Shown piece by piece: positions 10,507 to 17,963 of a stretch of 18,814 bases of DNA. The stretch comes from Scytalidium lignicola (Eukaryota; Ascomycota; Leotiomycetes). The stretch lies in NCBI GenBank assembly GCA_002812745.2, contig NCSJ02000546.1, positions 1 through 18,814 of the forward strand, given 5' to 3'. The notes beneath the pieces are model-generated. The model ran no database searches, was not told the origin of the DNA, and was given only the letters and a program-made list of their open reading frames with translations. Every line of letters begins with the position of its first letter. The first letter of the stretch is position 1. The position numbers and the translations under genes were made by a program.

Positions 10507-10518
10507 ATTATCAAGATA
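10507..10518 (-). other. RT catalytic motif YLDD mutated to YLDN
   Basis: Codons TAT CTT GAT AAT on the reverse strand are followed by an IIIYSKN segment, which identifies the palm motif of a Ty3-type reverse transcriptase. The second catalytic Asp is Asn through a single G-to-A change, which should abolish polymerisation. The plus-strand 60-codon ORF at 10460-10642 is only the antisense reading of this region. Confidence 0.82.
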
Positions 10519-11339
10519 TATTATTATGAATTTCTCCAAATATTTTTCTAATATTCAGTTTATTATTCTTTGTTGTATTGTTAGAGCATTGGTCATATTA
10601 AAAGTCATAACCAATAACTTAAATAATCTGTATTTTATTTGAATAGTAACTTTCTATTTATTACCTCTTTTAATCTTAACTAGATTAAATGTTGACTACA
10701 GGTTTAACTTAGTAAATATGATAACTTTCTTTAGCTTGTCCATTATTATATTTATTAATAGTAAGGGGTATTAGTCTTTCTTAATTCTACTATTCAAGTA
10801 TTTGTAATCATTACAAGGTCATCTTAATAGATTATCTCCTTTCTTTACATAATGCAATAGTACTTTGGCTTTGTTATGACCTTCTTAGTATAGACTTCTA
10901 AGTATCATTTTCTTAAGCAATCATTTCTTCGTTGTCTTATCCTCAACAAGAGTTGTTTGATAAATTAGTCCATAAGCTAGTCTAAACTCTTCTTTAAGCT
11001 TTATCTTATGATCTTATGGTTTATGCTTGGGTAAGGCTGAATTATCAGGTCTTTCTGTGAATAACTTTAATTATTTATAATATTCCTCAGGTATATATTT
11101 TATGATTTCATTGATATGGACAACTTCTAAGGATATAGTTTCTTTTAAGAAAGTAATTATACTTGTTCTTTAATCAATTATTGAATTATGCTTTCTTATT
11201 CATTCAATTCTTAATATAACCTGATATATTCTTAACCTTATAACATTAAAAGATATCTTCTCTTAATGACTTTTATTATACCTCATATTTAAGTTCTAAG
11301 TTTGAATATCAATATACTTTTGAACCTTAGTATCATTTG

Positions 11340-11653
11340 CTAATGATATTAGATAATTGTTATCTTTGACTTTTGTACTAAGTTCAAGTCGTTTTATGAC
11401 TTGTTCACTAATAAAGTTCNTTTTTAGCTCTTGAATCAATTAAAGCTCTTATTAGCTTTCTACACAATGTTATGTTAATATATAATGAACTTTTACTATT
11501 CATAGAGTAAAGATTAACGTTTCTAGCACTATCAACTGAAATGTTATCCTCAATTTTCAAACCTTTAGTGTTTTCTTCTAATTCTTCAAAGAGTATTATT
11601 TGTCTTTTAACAAGATTTCTTAATCTTAATCTATCTAGGCTTCCATTATTCAT
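11340..11653 (-). other. Gypsy aspartic protease region
   Basis: An 81-codon open frame reads through NNGSLDRLRLRNLVKRQ and ends ...LCRKLIRALIDSRAK at the N at 11420. Without that N the frame continues NFISEQVIKRLELS, the expected sequence after a DSGA protease active site. Gly of DSGA is Arg, one G-to-A change. The overlapping plus-strand 80-codon ORF (11541-11783) is an antisense shadow. Confidence 0.75.
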
Positions 11654-12599
11654 GAAGGTGTATGTATCTTGTACTTATTCTACTATTTTATTTTCAAGAT
11701 GTTTCTTTATCTTAGTGATAAAAACATTACTTATTATAAGAATTCTTTTTACAAAATTCAAAGGGTGTACTGTTACTTCCTAGTTGAATTGTTAATTGAT
11801 TCTTTATAATAATTTGTCTTTTCCTGGTAATATAATAAGTACTTTCAAAGGTAGTAAATCTTCCTTTAGTTCATTAATTGTAAGTAATACTTTTATATCT
11901 TAGTTAGCTTGTTCAACTATAATCTTTACTAGTTCCCTTTGCTCTTGTTGAACATAATACTATTCAGTTTCAAGTAATTGCTCTATTAATTTCCTTAGAC
12001 CTTAGATTTCTCTGTACTGTGTTTTTACTTCTAAACAATCTTACTAGAAAGTTATTATTAGAAGTCTTTTATGTTGAACATTATATTACTCTCACATGAT
12101 ATAGCTTAATCTCNTTTTTTATCATTATCTAGGCATCCTCAAGCATTTAGTCAAAGTTATCCTAAATCCAAGTTCTTTTTTACTAATAAGAGGAATTTAC
12201 ATAATTCTTTCTTTATAACAATGCTTTGTAAGTTAGTCTTATAGACTAAAGCAAGATCCTCAAGATCAAGTTCTTATTCCTTAACAATCATTTCTTCTTA
12301 TCATACAATTCTATAAAGTTAACTTTTGTCCAAGATCTCTTATTCTCTTAGTCTATATATGTTAATCATGAGATAATACTTTAAGATTAATAATTCTTCA
12401 GAAATAAGATATTGTTCTATTAGTATAACCTTAAACTTCATTGGCATGATCATCTAGATTCTACTGACTTCTAGCATAAATCTTTATCTATTTAAGCTAA
12501 CAGCTTCCCCTTGATTCTAAGGGTATCTTGTATGTTGAGTCTTTCTTATTAGTACAAAACCTATTTTCAGGATTCTTACTATTATTATCTTGTTCACAT

Positions 12600-13784
12600 T
12601 AGTCTTGATGATATAGTATAGTATAGTTACTAAGTTTTGTCATTCCTCCTCTTCTTCTGAGGAATTCCCTTTCTTGTTTGAGCTTTTTACTTCTGAAGAC
12701 TCTGACAAGATATTTATGATTCTTAGAATCCTCATAGCTTTAACTTTAACTGATAAGCTTAACTTAATGTCTTTCCTATGGGTATTTGCTATATACTCAG
12801 AAAGTTTATACTTGAAACATAATTTATTTTTCCTTTTGTTATTAAGTTCTTTAAAGGAGATTCCAAAGGAATTCCCTTTCTTGTTTTTTCCTTTAAAAGA
12901 CTTCTTTTCTTTCCCTTTAAAGGTCTTTACTTTTTTTTATAATATCTAACTTTATAAAGTCTCTTCAATTCTTCTTGCCTTTAGTCTTTCTTTTATTGAA
13001 GTATGATCCCCCTTTCTTGTCTAAGATTATCTTATATTGTTCATTCTTAATCTTGATAAACAAGTTAACAAGAGCATTAAATGTAATAATTATAAGTTGT
13101 TAGTATAATTCCTCTTTGATAAAGTCCTTTAATCTAGTCTTATACTAATGTATATATACTTCCTCCTCTTAGTTGACTAACATTACATACTAATGATAAA
13201 GTATTATATATTTACTAAGACTTTTAGTTTGCTTAAGGTGAGTTAATCATCTTTTAACATTCCNTTTTTTCGTCAACATCCTTATACAAGCATTTAAGTT
13301 CTCTTGTGTAGTTTTCTTAACTCTTAAGGATGTTTCTTACTCCTTGGTTTGTTGTTCCTTTGTTTATAATAAACCATTTGTCCTTAAAAAGTTAAAACCA
13401 AGTTTCAATTACTTCTCTCAAGTATATGGATGCTTATAAAACCTTATGTGTATCTTCAAATAGTAAGTAATCATTCAACACTAAATAAGTTCTTGTTTAA
13501 ACAAGGTAAGCTTTTAACTTCTTTTTATTCTTATAAAACAAGTTTAGCTTAGCAATTTTGACTTCTTTAAGTGTTATTATTAGAACTTGTTCAATGTTAT
13601 TTTCTAGCTCAGAGTTTAGATTAAGGTTTAAGTTTAAAACTCTTAGTACTTGAACTAGTTCTAAGTTAAGTTTAGATAATGGAAGTATTAACTTCTTCCT
13701 TAAAGTTCTTGATAATTTTCCAACAGTTAATCTTTTTGTTATTCTAGTAAGTTGCTTTAGTAGTATAACAACTTCCTCTAACAT
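12600..13784 (-). pseudogene. gag: Gag of the Gypsy chromovirus, RIP-degraded
   Basis: The first 95 codons are still open from ATG at 13782-13784 (MLEEVVILLKQLTRITKRL...). They lead into EVKIAKLNLFYKNKKKLKAYLV and then, past a stop, TRTYLVLN, the core typical of fungal Gypsy Gag. Around the N at 13264, leaving it out gives VDEKRNVKR, then LTHLKQTKSLSKYIILYH and YVMLVN, a standard Gag segment. A decayed zinc knuckle sits at 12778-12819, followed by an acidic Ser/Glu-rich tail around 12620-12760. The plus-strand 91-codon ORF at 12674-12949 is its antisense shadow. The C-terminal limit is approximate. Confidence 0.8.
12778..12819 (-). other. Decayed Gag zinc knuckle
   Basis: The reverse-strand reading is C-F-K-Y-K-L-S-E-Y-I-A-N-T-H, lining up with CX2CX4HX4C. 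The second Cys and the His are both Tyr (TGT to TAT, CAT to TAT). The last position is His, not Cys, and a single RIP change does not explain that. Confidence 0.65.
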
Positions 13785-13990
13785 TCCTTTTTAAATGTTA
13801 GTTTCCTTGATAATCTAGTCCTTACCTTAATCTTCTTCAAAGTTATCTTCTAAACTTTCCTCAGATACTTCCTCAGATTCCTCTTCAGATTTTTTTTTCA
13901 AAGCTTTCTTCAAAACCTTCNTTTAGGTTGTTGTTTGTTATTGTTATTTACTGGTGTGTTTGTTTCCAAATCCTGATTTATCAAGATAAG

Positions 13991-14002
13991 TAATGTTCAA
14001 AA
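13991..14002 (-). promoter_or_regulatory. Primer-site region just inside the 5' LTR
   Basis: In element orientation the bases directly after the 5' LTR read TTTTGAACATTA. The left Gypsy element has TTTTAAACATTA at the same place (1346-1357), although their LTRs are otherwise strongly diverged, so this short block is under its own constraint. I recognise no tRNA 3' end in it. Its TTGAACA is complementary to TGTTCAA at 14124-14130, about 40 bases after a TATATAAG in the LTR, compatible with a self-priming scheme. Confidence 0.45.
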
Positions 14003-14354
14003 TGTTACAAAACTATACTATCCAGGTTACTGGATAGCCAGGGGTAAGGTAAATGTTCAAGGACAACGGAAATGTATAACATAAGCAACTAAGTCAAAGG
14101 TAAGATCTAGTAATATATTTAGGTTGAACACAAGGAGTCTACTCTCATGTTCTTACGGTGAGCTTATATAGATAATGAAATCCAACTAGACCTCTTGGAC
14201 CCCTCAGGTCCCCCAAGTCCATGGACCCCTCGGACCCCTTAGGTCCCCTAGGTCCTAATCATGTCACGTGATCGTTAGGTTCTCTATATACACTCTGCTG
14301 TGTATCGAGCCTCAGGCCTACACCAATCATCGTGTTACGGTAAAACCCGTAACA
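14003..14354 (-). repeat. 5' LTR of the Gypsy chromovirus
   Basis: This 352-bp copy has TGTTAC and GTAACA at its two ends (+ strand). In element orientation it holds a CACGTG site (14265-14270), a cluster of GGACC/GGTCC motifs (14197-14254) and a TATATAAG box (complement of 14163-14170). From about 14120 to the right end it is hardly touched by RIP, while its first ~100 bp carry A where the 3' LTR keeps G. A second GTTAC...GTAAC pair near its right end (14334-14352) forms a small palindrome. Confidence 0.88.
14188..14256. repeat. Cluster of GGACC/GGTCC motifs in the LTR U3 region
   Basis: Six GGACC or GGTCC pentamers in alternating orientation lie within about 60 bp, able to fold into several short hairpins. 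A near-perfect CACGTG palindrome (TCACGTGA) follows at 14264-14271. In the other LTR the same positions read AGATT, GATCT and similar, so the motif cluster is the unmutated original. It may be the U3 enhancer of the element. Confidence 0.5.
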
Positions 14355-14562
14355 AAAGGTATATTTCATTCCTTTTACCTGTAAAGTGATAAGTTCCAGC
14401 TTGATCACAAGTATAAAGTACTCTTTTGGCGTTGGTATCTTGAATTGCAAATGCATAGCCATTAGTACATGCAAAGGCTTGAATTGACATATATAATGAG
14501 CTTAGGTCAGAATATAAGTCTTCCAGTGGTGTTAGGCTACATGGAGATGCTGTAGTTGCCAT
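14355..14562 (-). pseudogene. N-terminal fragment of a Mutator-like (MULE) transposase, cut by the Gypsy LTR
   Basis: From ATG at 14560-14562 a clean frame of 69 codons runs to the LTR edge; the remaining six codons of the open frame are LTR sequence. It reads MATTASPCSLTPLEDLYSDL, then SLYMSIQAFACTNGYAFAIQ, then AKRVLYTCDQAGTYHFTGKR. The pattern (a helix with FA..NGYAF.I, then VLY.CD.AG.Y) resembles the FAR1/WRKY-GCM1-type zinc-binding N-terminus of fungal MULE (Hop-like) transposases, in which the Cys is a ligand. No stops and no AT bias are seen, unlike the neighbouring Gypsy element. The catalytic part is missing: I found nothing matching left of 7165. An unrelated gene fragment is possible. 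Confidence 0.6.
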
Positions 14563-14759
14563 TTAGAGCTTAAATAACATAGTAAAGGCTTTGATTACAA
14601 TAAATACCAATCTATCTACAAAGTCTTCTAATATAGTACTGTGTGCCCTAAACCTCCTACAGGTCTTAGTTCTATGTTCCTGAATCTAAGTGCATATCTA
14701 GGTTACTAAGAAATTGTATGGGTAGAAGTTTAGCGAGTAGAGGCCGGTGCCGGAGATTT

Positions 14760-14792
14760 CATGTGCATTTAGGTAAAGTGCATGTGCATTTA
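14760..14792. repeat. Direct repeat CATGTGCATTTA, 21-bp period
   Basis: CATGTGCATTTA occurs at 14760-14771 and 14781-14792, exactly 21 bases apart (two helical turns), followed by AGTGTGGCCAAAATAAAG. Short repeats of this kind are common at or near the ends of MULE elements. Here they lie about 200 bp outside the transposase ATG, where a terminal inverted repeat would be expected. No matching opposite end is visible in the window. Confidence 0.45.
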
Positions 14793-14845
14793 AGTGTGGC
14801 CAAAATAAAGGGTCTAATACAAAGCTCGTACCTGACTAGAAGTTT

Positions 14846-14861
14846 ATTATGACGTCATAAT
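14846..14861. promoter_or_regulatory. 16-bp palindrome with a perfect CRE (TGACGTCA)
   Basis: ATTATGACGTCATAAT is its own reverse complement. The centre TGACGTCA is the consensus site of ATF/CREB-type bZIP factors. It lies about 283 bp before the HET start codon and about 45 bp before a TATA-like sequence, a reasonable upstream activating position. Binding and effect are inferred. Confidence 0.5.
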
Positions 14862-15143
14862 TTTATTATCCAACAGACTTCACCAGCTAGGCTTTTGCGC
14901 ATGACCTATAAGTACAATAGTTTGAGAATTGGCAGTATGAGCCTTAATGTTTCTCGTTTCAATCGAGCAGGGGTTTCTGGCGGACAGCCCTTGTTCAGAT
15001 TAGTATTCAACGGTCACCGTATCGTATGCGTATTCGTAACGGCTGAAATTAAGCTCTAGACCGCACTGAGTTTGTCGCAAGTTCTCCTGTTCCATCGTGG
15101 GACTTTCCTCCAGCATCATAGAAATATTCAAGGAACAGACACA

Positions 15144-17312
15144 ATGTCAACAGCATACACGTATGGTTATGAACCGCTTCAAGATCCTTGTCAACAGATT
15201 CGCCTGCTGACACTGAACTCGTCGCTCGACAACGGGTCTGTTCTCACGGGGAGCTTGAGTGTGCACACAATTCCCCCGCGAAATGCGAGTCGCACCACGA
15301 GGCTCAGTAAGCATATACGACTTCCAGGCTATTTTGCTGTGTCGTACGTATGGGGAACAGCGCCTGATCGGAATCCAACACACGAAATTATCCTGAACAA
15401 TAGGCGTTTCTCTATCGCGGCCAATCTCCATGCGGCATTGCAGTTCTACCGTGCTTCGTACGTGACAACTTATCGTTTTTGGGTTGATGCCATCTGTATC
15501 AACCAGGCCAATGACCAGGAGAAATCCGCTCAGATCCCTCTAATGCGCGATATATATCACTTCGCTATCTCGGTTCTTGCCTGGCTAGGAGGTGAGACAG
15601 CAGGCACGTTACGTGTAGCGGAGTGCTTCGGCAACCTCACGCAGATTAGTTTGGATAGGAAGTTGGAACAAGCAACTACCAAGCTAGGCAAACTAGCGAC
15701 TGAAAATGGAAACCAGGGTCGAAAGAAACAGCCTCTTGGAAAACGCATCCGCACGGAATCAGAAAAGTTATTGACGAAGGGGGCCATAAAAGGAGGGTTG
15801 GCAACGTTGAGAGGGCTTCAGATTGGCTTCGACTTGTGGGTAAATGCTCTAAGCGATGATGTTGAGAATCACAAACCTCAGCAGGAGCTGGGTGTATGGG
15901 TCAACCTTGAAGAGATCAAGTCCTGGTCGCCAGATAAGAGACAGCTCAAACTAGTGGAGGGCGAAGATCTTGTAGAAATGGCGAAACTGCTTGACCACGA
16001 GCTATTCGCACGCACAAAATATTTCAGTAGGATGTGGACATTGCAGGAGATTTGTGTTGCCCCCCGTGGAAATGCGGATTTTTTTGGTCTGGATATTTCT
16101 GATATCGCATGTTCGCTTTACTATATTCAGCGAACTTACGGTTACAGCATCCCTCATATGGAGCAGTTTAACATCCTCTTGGAGATTAACGAAAGGTTCA
16201 ATATAGGACGAAGAGAGTCACTCAGAGTCTTACTAGCATTATCTGCAAATAGAGAGTCAGCGAACCCAAAGGATAGGATTTATGCGCTCTTGGGACTCAT
16301 GAGGGATAAGCTGAACCCTCTGCTACAGCCTGATTATACCAAGTCAGTTGCAGAGATATATGCTAACGCAACACGCCATCTTATCTATTCGGAAAAGTGT
16401 CTAGATGTGATCTGCGGACACCGAGTAAAGGGAAAGTTTTCAGAATTGGCATCATGGGTCCCAGATTTCCGTTATTTTGCCTTTGAGACAGGAGCTCTGA
16501 TTCAGGCCAGCGGTGAAAACATCATCTATCATGCTTCAGGAGATGAACCATATGCTTTACCGGAAGACCCCTTCCAACTCGTACCAGAGTATTCGTCCCT
16601 AAAGGTAACAGGAATTCCATTAGGAACAGTATTCACAGTATCAGATGTCTCAGCCACAAATGAGGATAGTGAGACCGAAGGATTTATGCTCAGCGAGGCA
16701 CAATGGTCAAAAATGCTCATTCAAGCACGAGAATGGAGGCCCGAAGAGTTGGCTGCAATTAAGCTAGTTTCGGATCTTGCAGGGAAATATGCAGATTTCT
16801 ATCAAGACTCACACCAAGAGGAACTTTGGGCTAACAAAGCGGTTGCACTGCAGACTCTGCGCACGAGTACTGCGGGTGTTCATGAACTTGGGGAAAATGC
16901 ACTTGATATATTTTTAAAATATTTCCTCACTCTCCTCTGCGGGAGAATAACAACCACGTCTCGGTGCAAAGCAGACGAACTGCTACAGCACCTGCTGCGC
17001 ATGTGTGTCCCTGATCAGGACGGAATAGAATTGCTTAAGAAACTATGCAGCTCCTTAGATTCTGGAACGCAGGGCCGTCATCTAATCATCTCCGAAGCCA
17101 TGGAGATAGGTTCCGGCCCGGAGGATGTGCGGGAAGGTGATCAGATTTACGTCTTGACTGGATGTAGTGTACCCGTTATTCTACGGAAGGCAGAGAGGGA
17201 TAATGAATTTCAGCTTGTTGGGGAGTGTTATCTGCAAAGCGTTATGGATGGAGAAGCTTTAAGGATGAGGGATGAGGGAAAGGCAACGGCACATGATTTA
17301 ATGTTAATATAA
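15144..17312 (+). CDS. HET-domain protein (heterokaryon incompatibility type)
   Basis: The predicted protein has 722 residues from a single exon, with no intron needed. HET domains act in fungal allorecognition and trigger regulated cell death when unlike hyphae fuse. The three conserved blocks are present: YFAVSYVWG (63-71), RFWVDAICINQANDQEKSAQ (111-130, continuing to MRDIY) and YFSRMWTLQEICVAP (293-307). Between blocks two and three is an unusually long insertion (about 150-290) with a basic patch GRKKQPLGKRIR (192-203). KDRIYALLGL (376-385) and a C-terminal GDQIYVLTGCSVPVILR...ELVGECY-type tail, here FQLVGECYLQSVMDGEAL (689-706), are typical of long fungal HET proteins. No NACHT, WD40 or ankyrin part and no membrane segment is seen. 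The start is the ATG at 15144 in the context ACACAATGTC; the frame is open upstream to about 15072 but has no ATG there. Composition is normal, with no RIP. Trigger and partner are unknown. Confidence 0.92.
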   Translation: MSTAYTYGYEPLQDPCQQIRLLTLNSSLDNGSVLTGSLSVHTIPPRNASRTTRLSKHIRLPGYFAVSYVWGTAPDRNPTHEIILNNRRFSIAANLHAALQFYRASYVTTYRFWVDAICINQANDQEKSAQIPLMRDIYHFAISVLAWLGGETAGTLRVAECFGNLTQISLDRKLEQATTKLGKLATENGNQGRKKQPLGKRIRTESEKLLTKGAIKGGLATLRGLQIGFDLWVNALSDDVENHKPQQELGVWVNLEEIKSWSPDKRQLKLVEGEDLVEMAKLLDHELFARTKYFSRMWTLQEICVAPRGNADFFGLDISDIACSLYYIQRTYGYSIPHMEQFNILLEINERFNIGRRESLRVLLALSANRESANPKDRIYALLGLMRDKLNPLLQPDYTKSVAEIYANATRHLIYSEKCLDVICGHRVKGKFSELASWVPDFRYFAFETGALIQASGENIIYHASGDEPYALPEDPFQLVPEYSSLKVTGIPLGTVFTVSDVSATNEDSETEGFMLSEAQWSKMLIQAREWRPEELAAIKLVSDLAGKYADFYQDSHQEELWANKAVALQTLRTSTAGVHELGENALDIFLKYFLTLLCGRITTTSRCKADELLQHLLRMCVPDQDGIELLKKLCSSLDSGTQGRHLIISEAMEIGSGPEDVREGDQIYVLTGCSVPVILRKAERDNEFQLVGECYLQSVMDGEALRMRDEGKATAHDLMLI

Positions 17313-17963
17313 AAGTTTGCTACCTATATACCCTGCTTTTTATGCGACAAGATCGGACTTTCGATACTACGGTATGAAGATGGTACCAGGCAGAGCGTGG
17401 AAAACCTCTTTTGAAGTTACTAGAGAAGTTGGCTGCACTACTCCTGATCCTACATTCAGTGGCTTCTTTGATACCTGATAGATATGACATATTGTGCTAT
17501 ATCAATATCGAAAAGCATATTAACCTAGTATCCTCGCTTCCAGATCATTCTCCATCTTAACTATCACAAATTACTCCCCACATAGGGCATGTTCATACAG
17601 CGAGAAACTTGCACTAGTTCCGAGCCCCTCAGACAAATTCACTGCACGACTGTATCTGAGCGATGCAGGGCACTATTATTGTAAAATGGCTTCGATAGTC
17701 TATATATCTTTTTAAGTCTCTGTTGCATTGGTGCTTTGCTCTTCATCAGTGATATTCTTGATCCATCCTCATGGCAAAAAACCCTCTTGTGCCGGAAAGC
17801 GCGTGGAACACACATATACACGTATTTGACCCAGACTATTGGCCGTATCCCACTCCAAGGTCATATACTCAAAAACATCTCAGATCTCTTTTCTGCGAAA
17901 CCTATATAAGTAGGTCATTCAAATTCATTCAAATTACATTATAGCAGGTACAGAACTGTGATC
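17313..17963. other. Intergenic region 3' of the HET gene, no gene seen
   Basis: About 650 bp of normal composition. No AATAAA polyadenylation signal is obvious close to the stop. The minus-strand 60-codon ORF at 17639-17821 has no recognisable motif and is treated as chance. At 17903-17908 there is TATATAAG-like sequence, followed by a doubled ATTCAAATT (17918-17936), which could be a small promoter reading right. This is weak evidence. Confidence 0.4.

Larger units (their letters stand above)
8169..12600 (-). pseudogene. pol: Gypsy Pol (protease, RT, RNase H, integrase, chromodomain), RIP-inactivated
   Basis: The reverse strand gives the whole Pol in order. Protease is ALIDSRAK (DSGA with Gly to Arg) near 11410-11455. 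RT is centred on YLDNIIIYSKN (catalytic YLDD now YLDN) at complement(10507..10518). RNase H includes FLRLANYYQRFIKDYSK, IKTNTSN (Asp to Asn), NKEMLVIIKALKYWRVYT and YDFKITYIKGKDNKR. The integrase has Asp1 at 9217-9219, Asp2 at 9019-9021 and Glu changed to Lys at 8911-8913; Asp2 and Glu are 36 codons apart, the D35E spacing. A chromodomain follows. The frame crosses several stops. Leaving out the Ns at 8403, 8910 and 11420 keeps the motifs in frame. The upper limit is approximate because the Gag/Pol boundary is not clear. Confidence 0.88.
7165..14354 (-). mobile_element. Ty3/Gypsy chromovirus, near full length, RIP-degraded
   Basis: The element is 7190 bp on the minus strand, bounded by related LTRs (5' LTR 14003-14354, 3' LTR 7165-7525), both with TG...CA ends in element orientation. 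The internal order is gag, protease, RT, RNase H, integrase, chromodomain. RT before integrase defines Ty3/Gypsy, and the C-terminal chromodomain places it among chromoviruses. A polypurine tract abuts the 3' LTR. The flanking 5-mers (GTTAT at 7160-7164, AAAGG at 14355-14359) do not match, even allowing for C-to-T and G-to-A changes, so no target-site duplication is visible. The element also carries an antisense ORF near its 3' end. Confidence 0.92.
14563..15143. other. Intergenic region: upstream of the MULE fragment and promoter of the HET gene
   Basis: Both flanking reading frames point away from this 581-bp stretch, so it holds the 5' ends of both. Composition is mixed and no gene is seen. 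It includes a 12-bp direct repeat at 21-bp spacing (14760-14792), followed by GTGGCCAAAAT, which could belong to the end of the MULE. It also has a 16-bp CRE-type palindrome (14846-14861), a TATA-like CCTATAAGTA (14905-14914) and pyrimidine-rich stretches before the HET start codon. Confidence 0.5.

Noticed and set aside
10460..10642. Plus-strand 60-codon ORF
   Set aside because: It is the antisense of the Gypsy reverse transcriptase palm region (YLDN motif) and has no motif of its own.
11541..11783. Plus-strand 80-codon ORF, hydrophobic
   Set aside because: It is antisense to the Gypsy protease region, whose reverse-strand frame carries real motifs; the hydrophobicity comes from the AT-rich complement.
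12674..12949. Plus-strand 91-codon ORF resembling a membrane protein
   Set aside because: It is antisense to the Gag zinc knuckle and acidic tail; Phe/Leu richness is what A-rich Lys/Glu codons give on the opposite strand.
14259..14474. Minus-strand 71-codon ORF running across the LTR boundary
   Set aside because: It is another frame of the MULE fragment plus LTR sequence; the frame from 14562 carries the recognisable motif.
15072..15143. Longer HET protein starting at TTG 15072
   Set aside because: The extra 24 codons have no ATG; the ATG at 15144 has a good fungal context and is followed by the first conserved residues.
15147..16720. ORFs in other frames inside the HET gene (15147-15431, 15557-15787, 15991-16206, 16529-16720)
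   Set aside because: They are shadows of the intact HET frame and show no domain.
17639..17821. Minus-strand 60-codon ORF
   Set aside because: No motif, basic and Cys-poor composition of chance type, and no promoter or neighbour supporting it.
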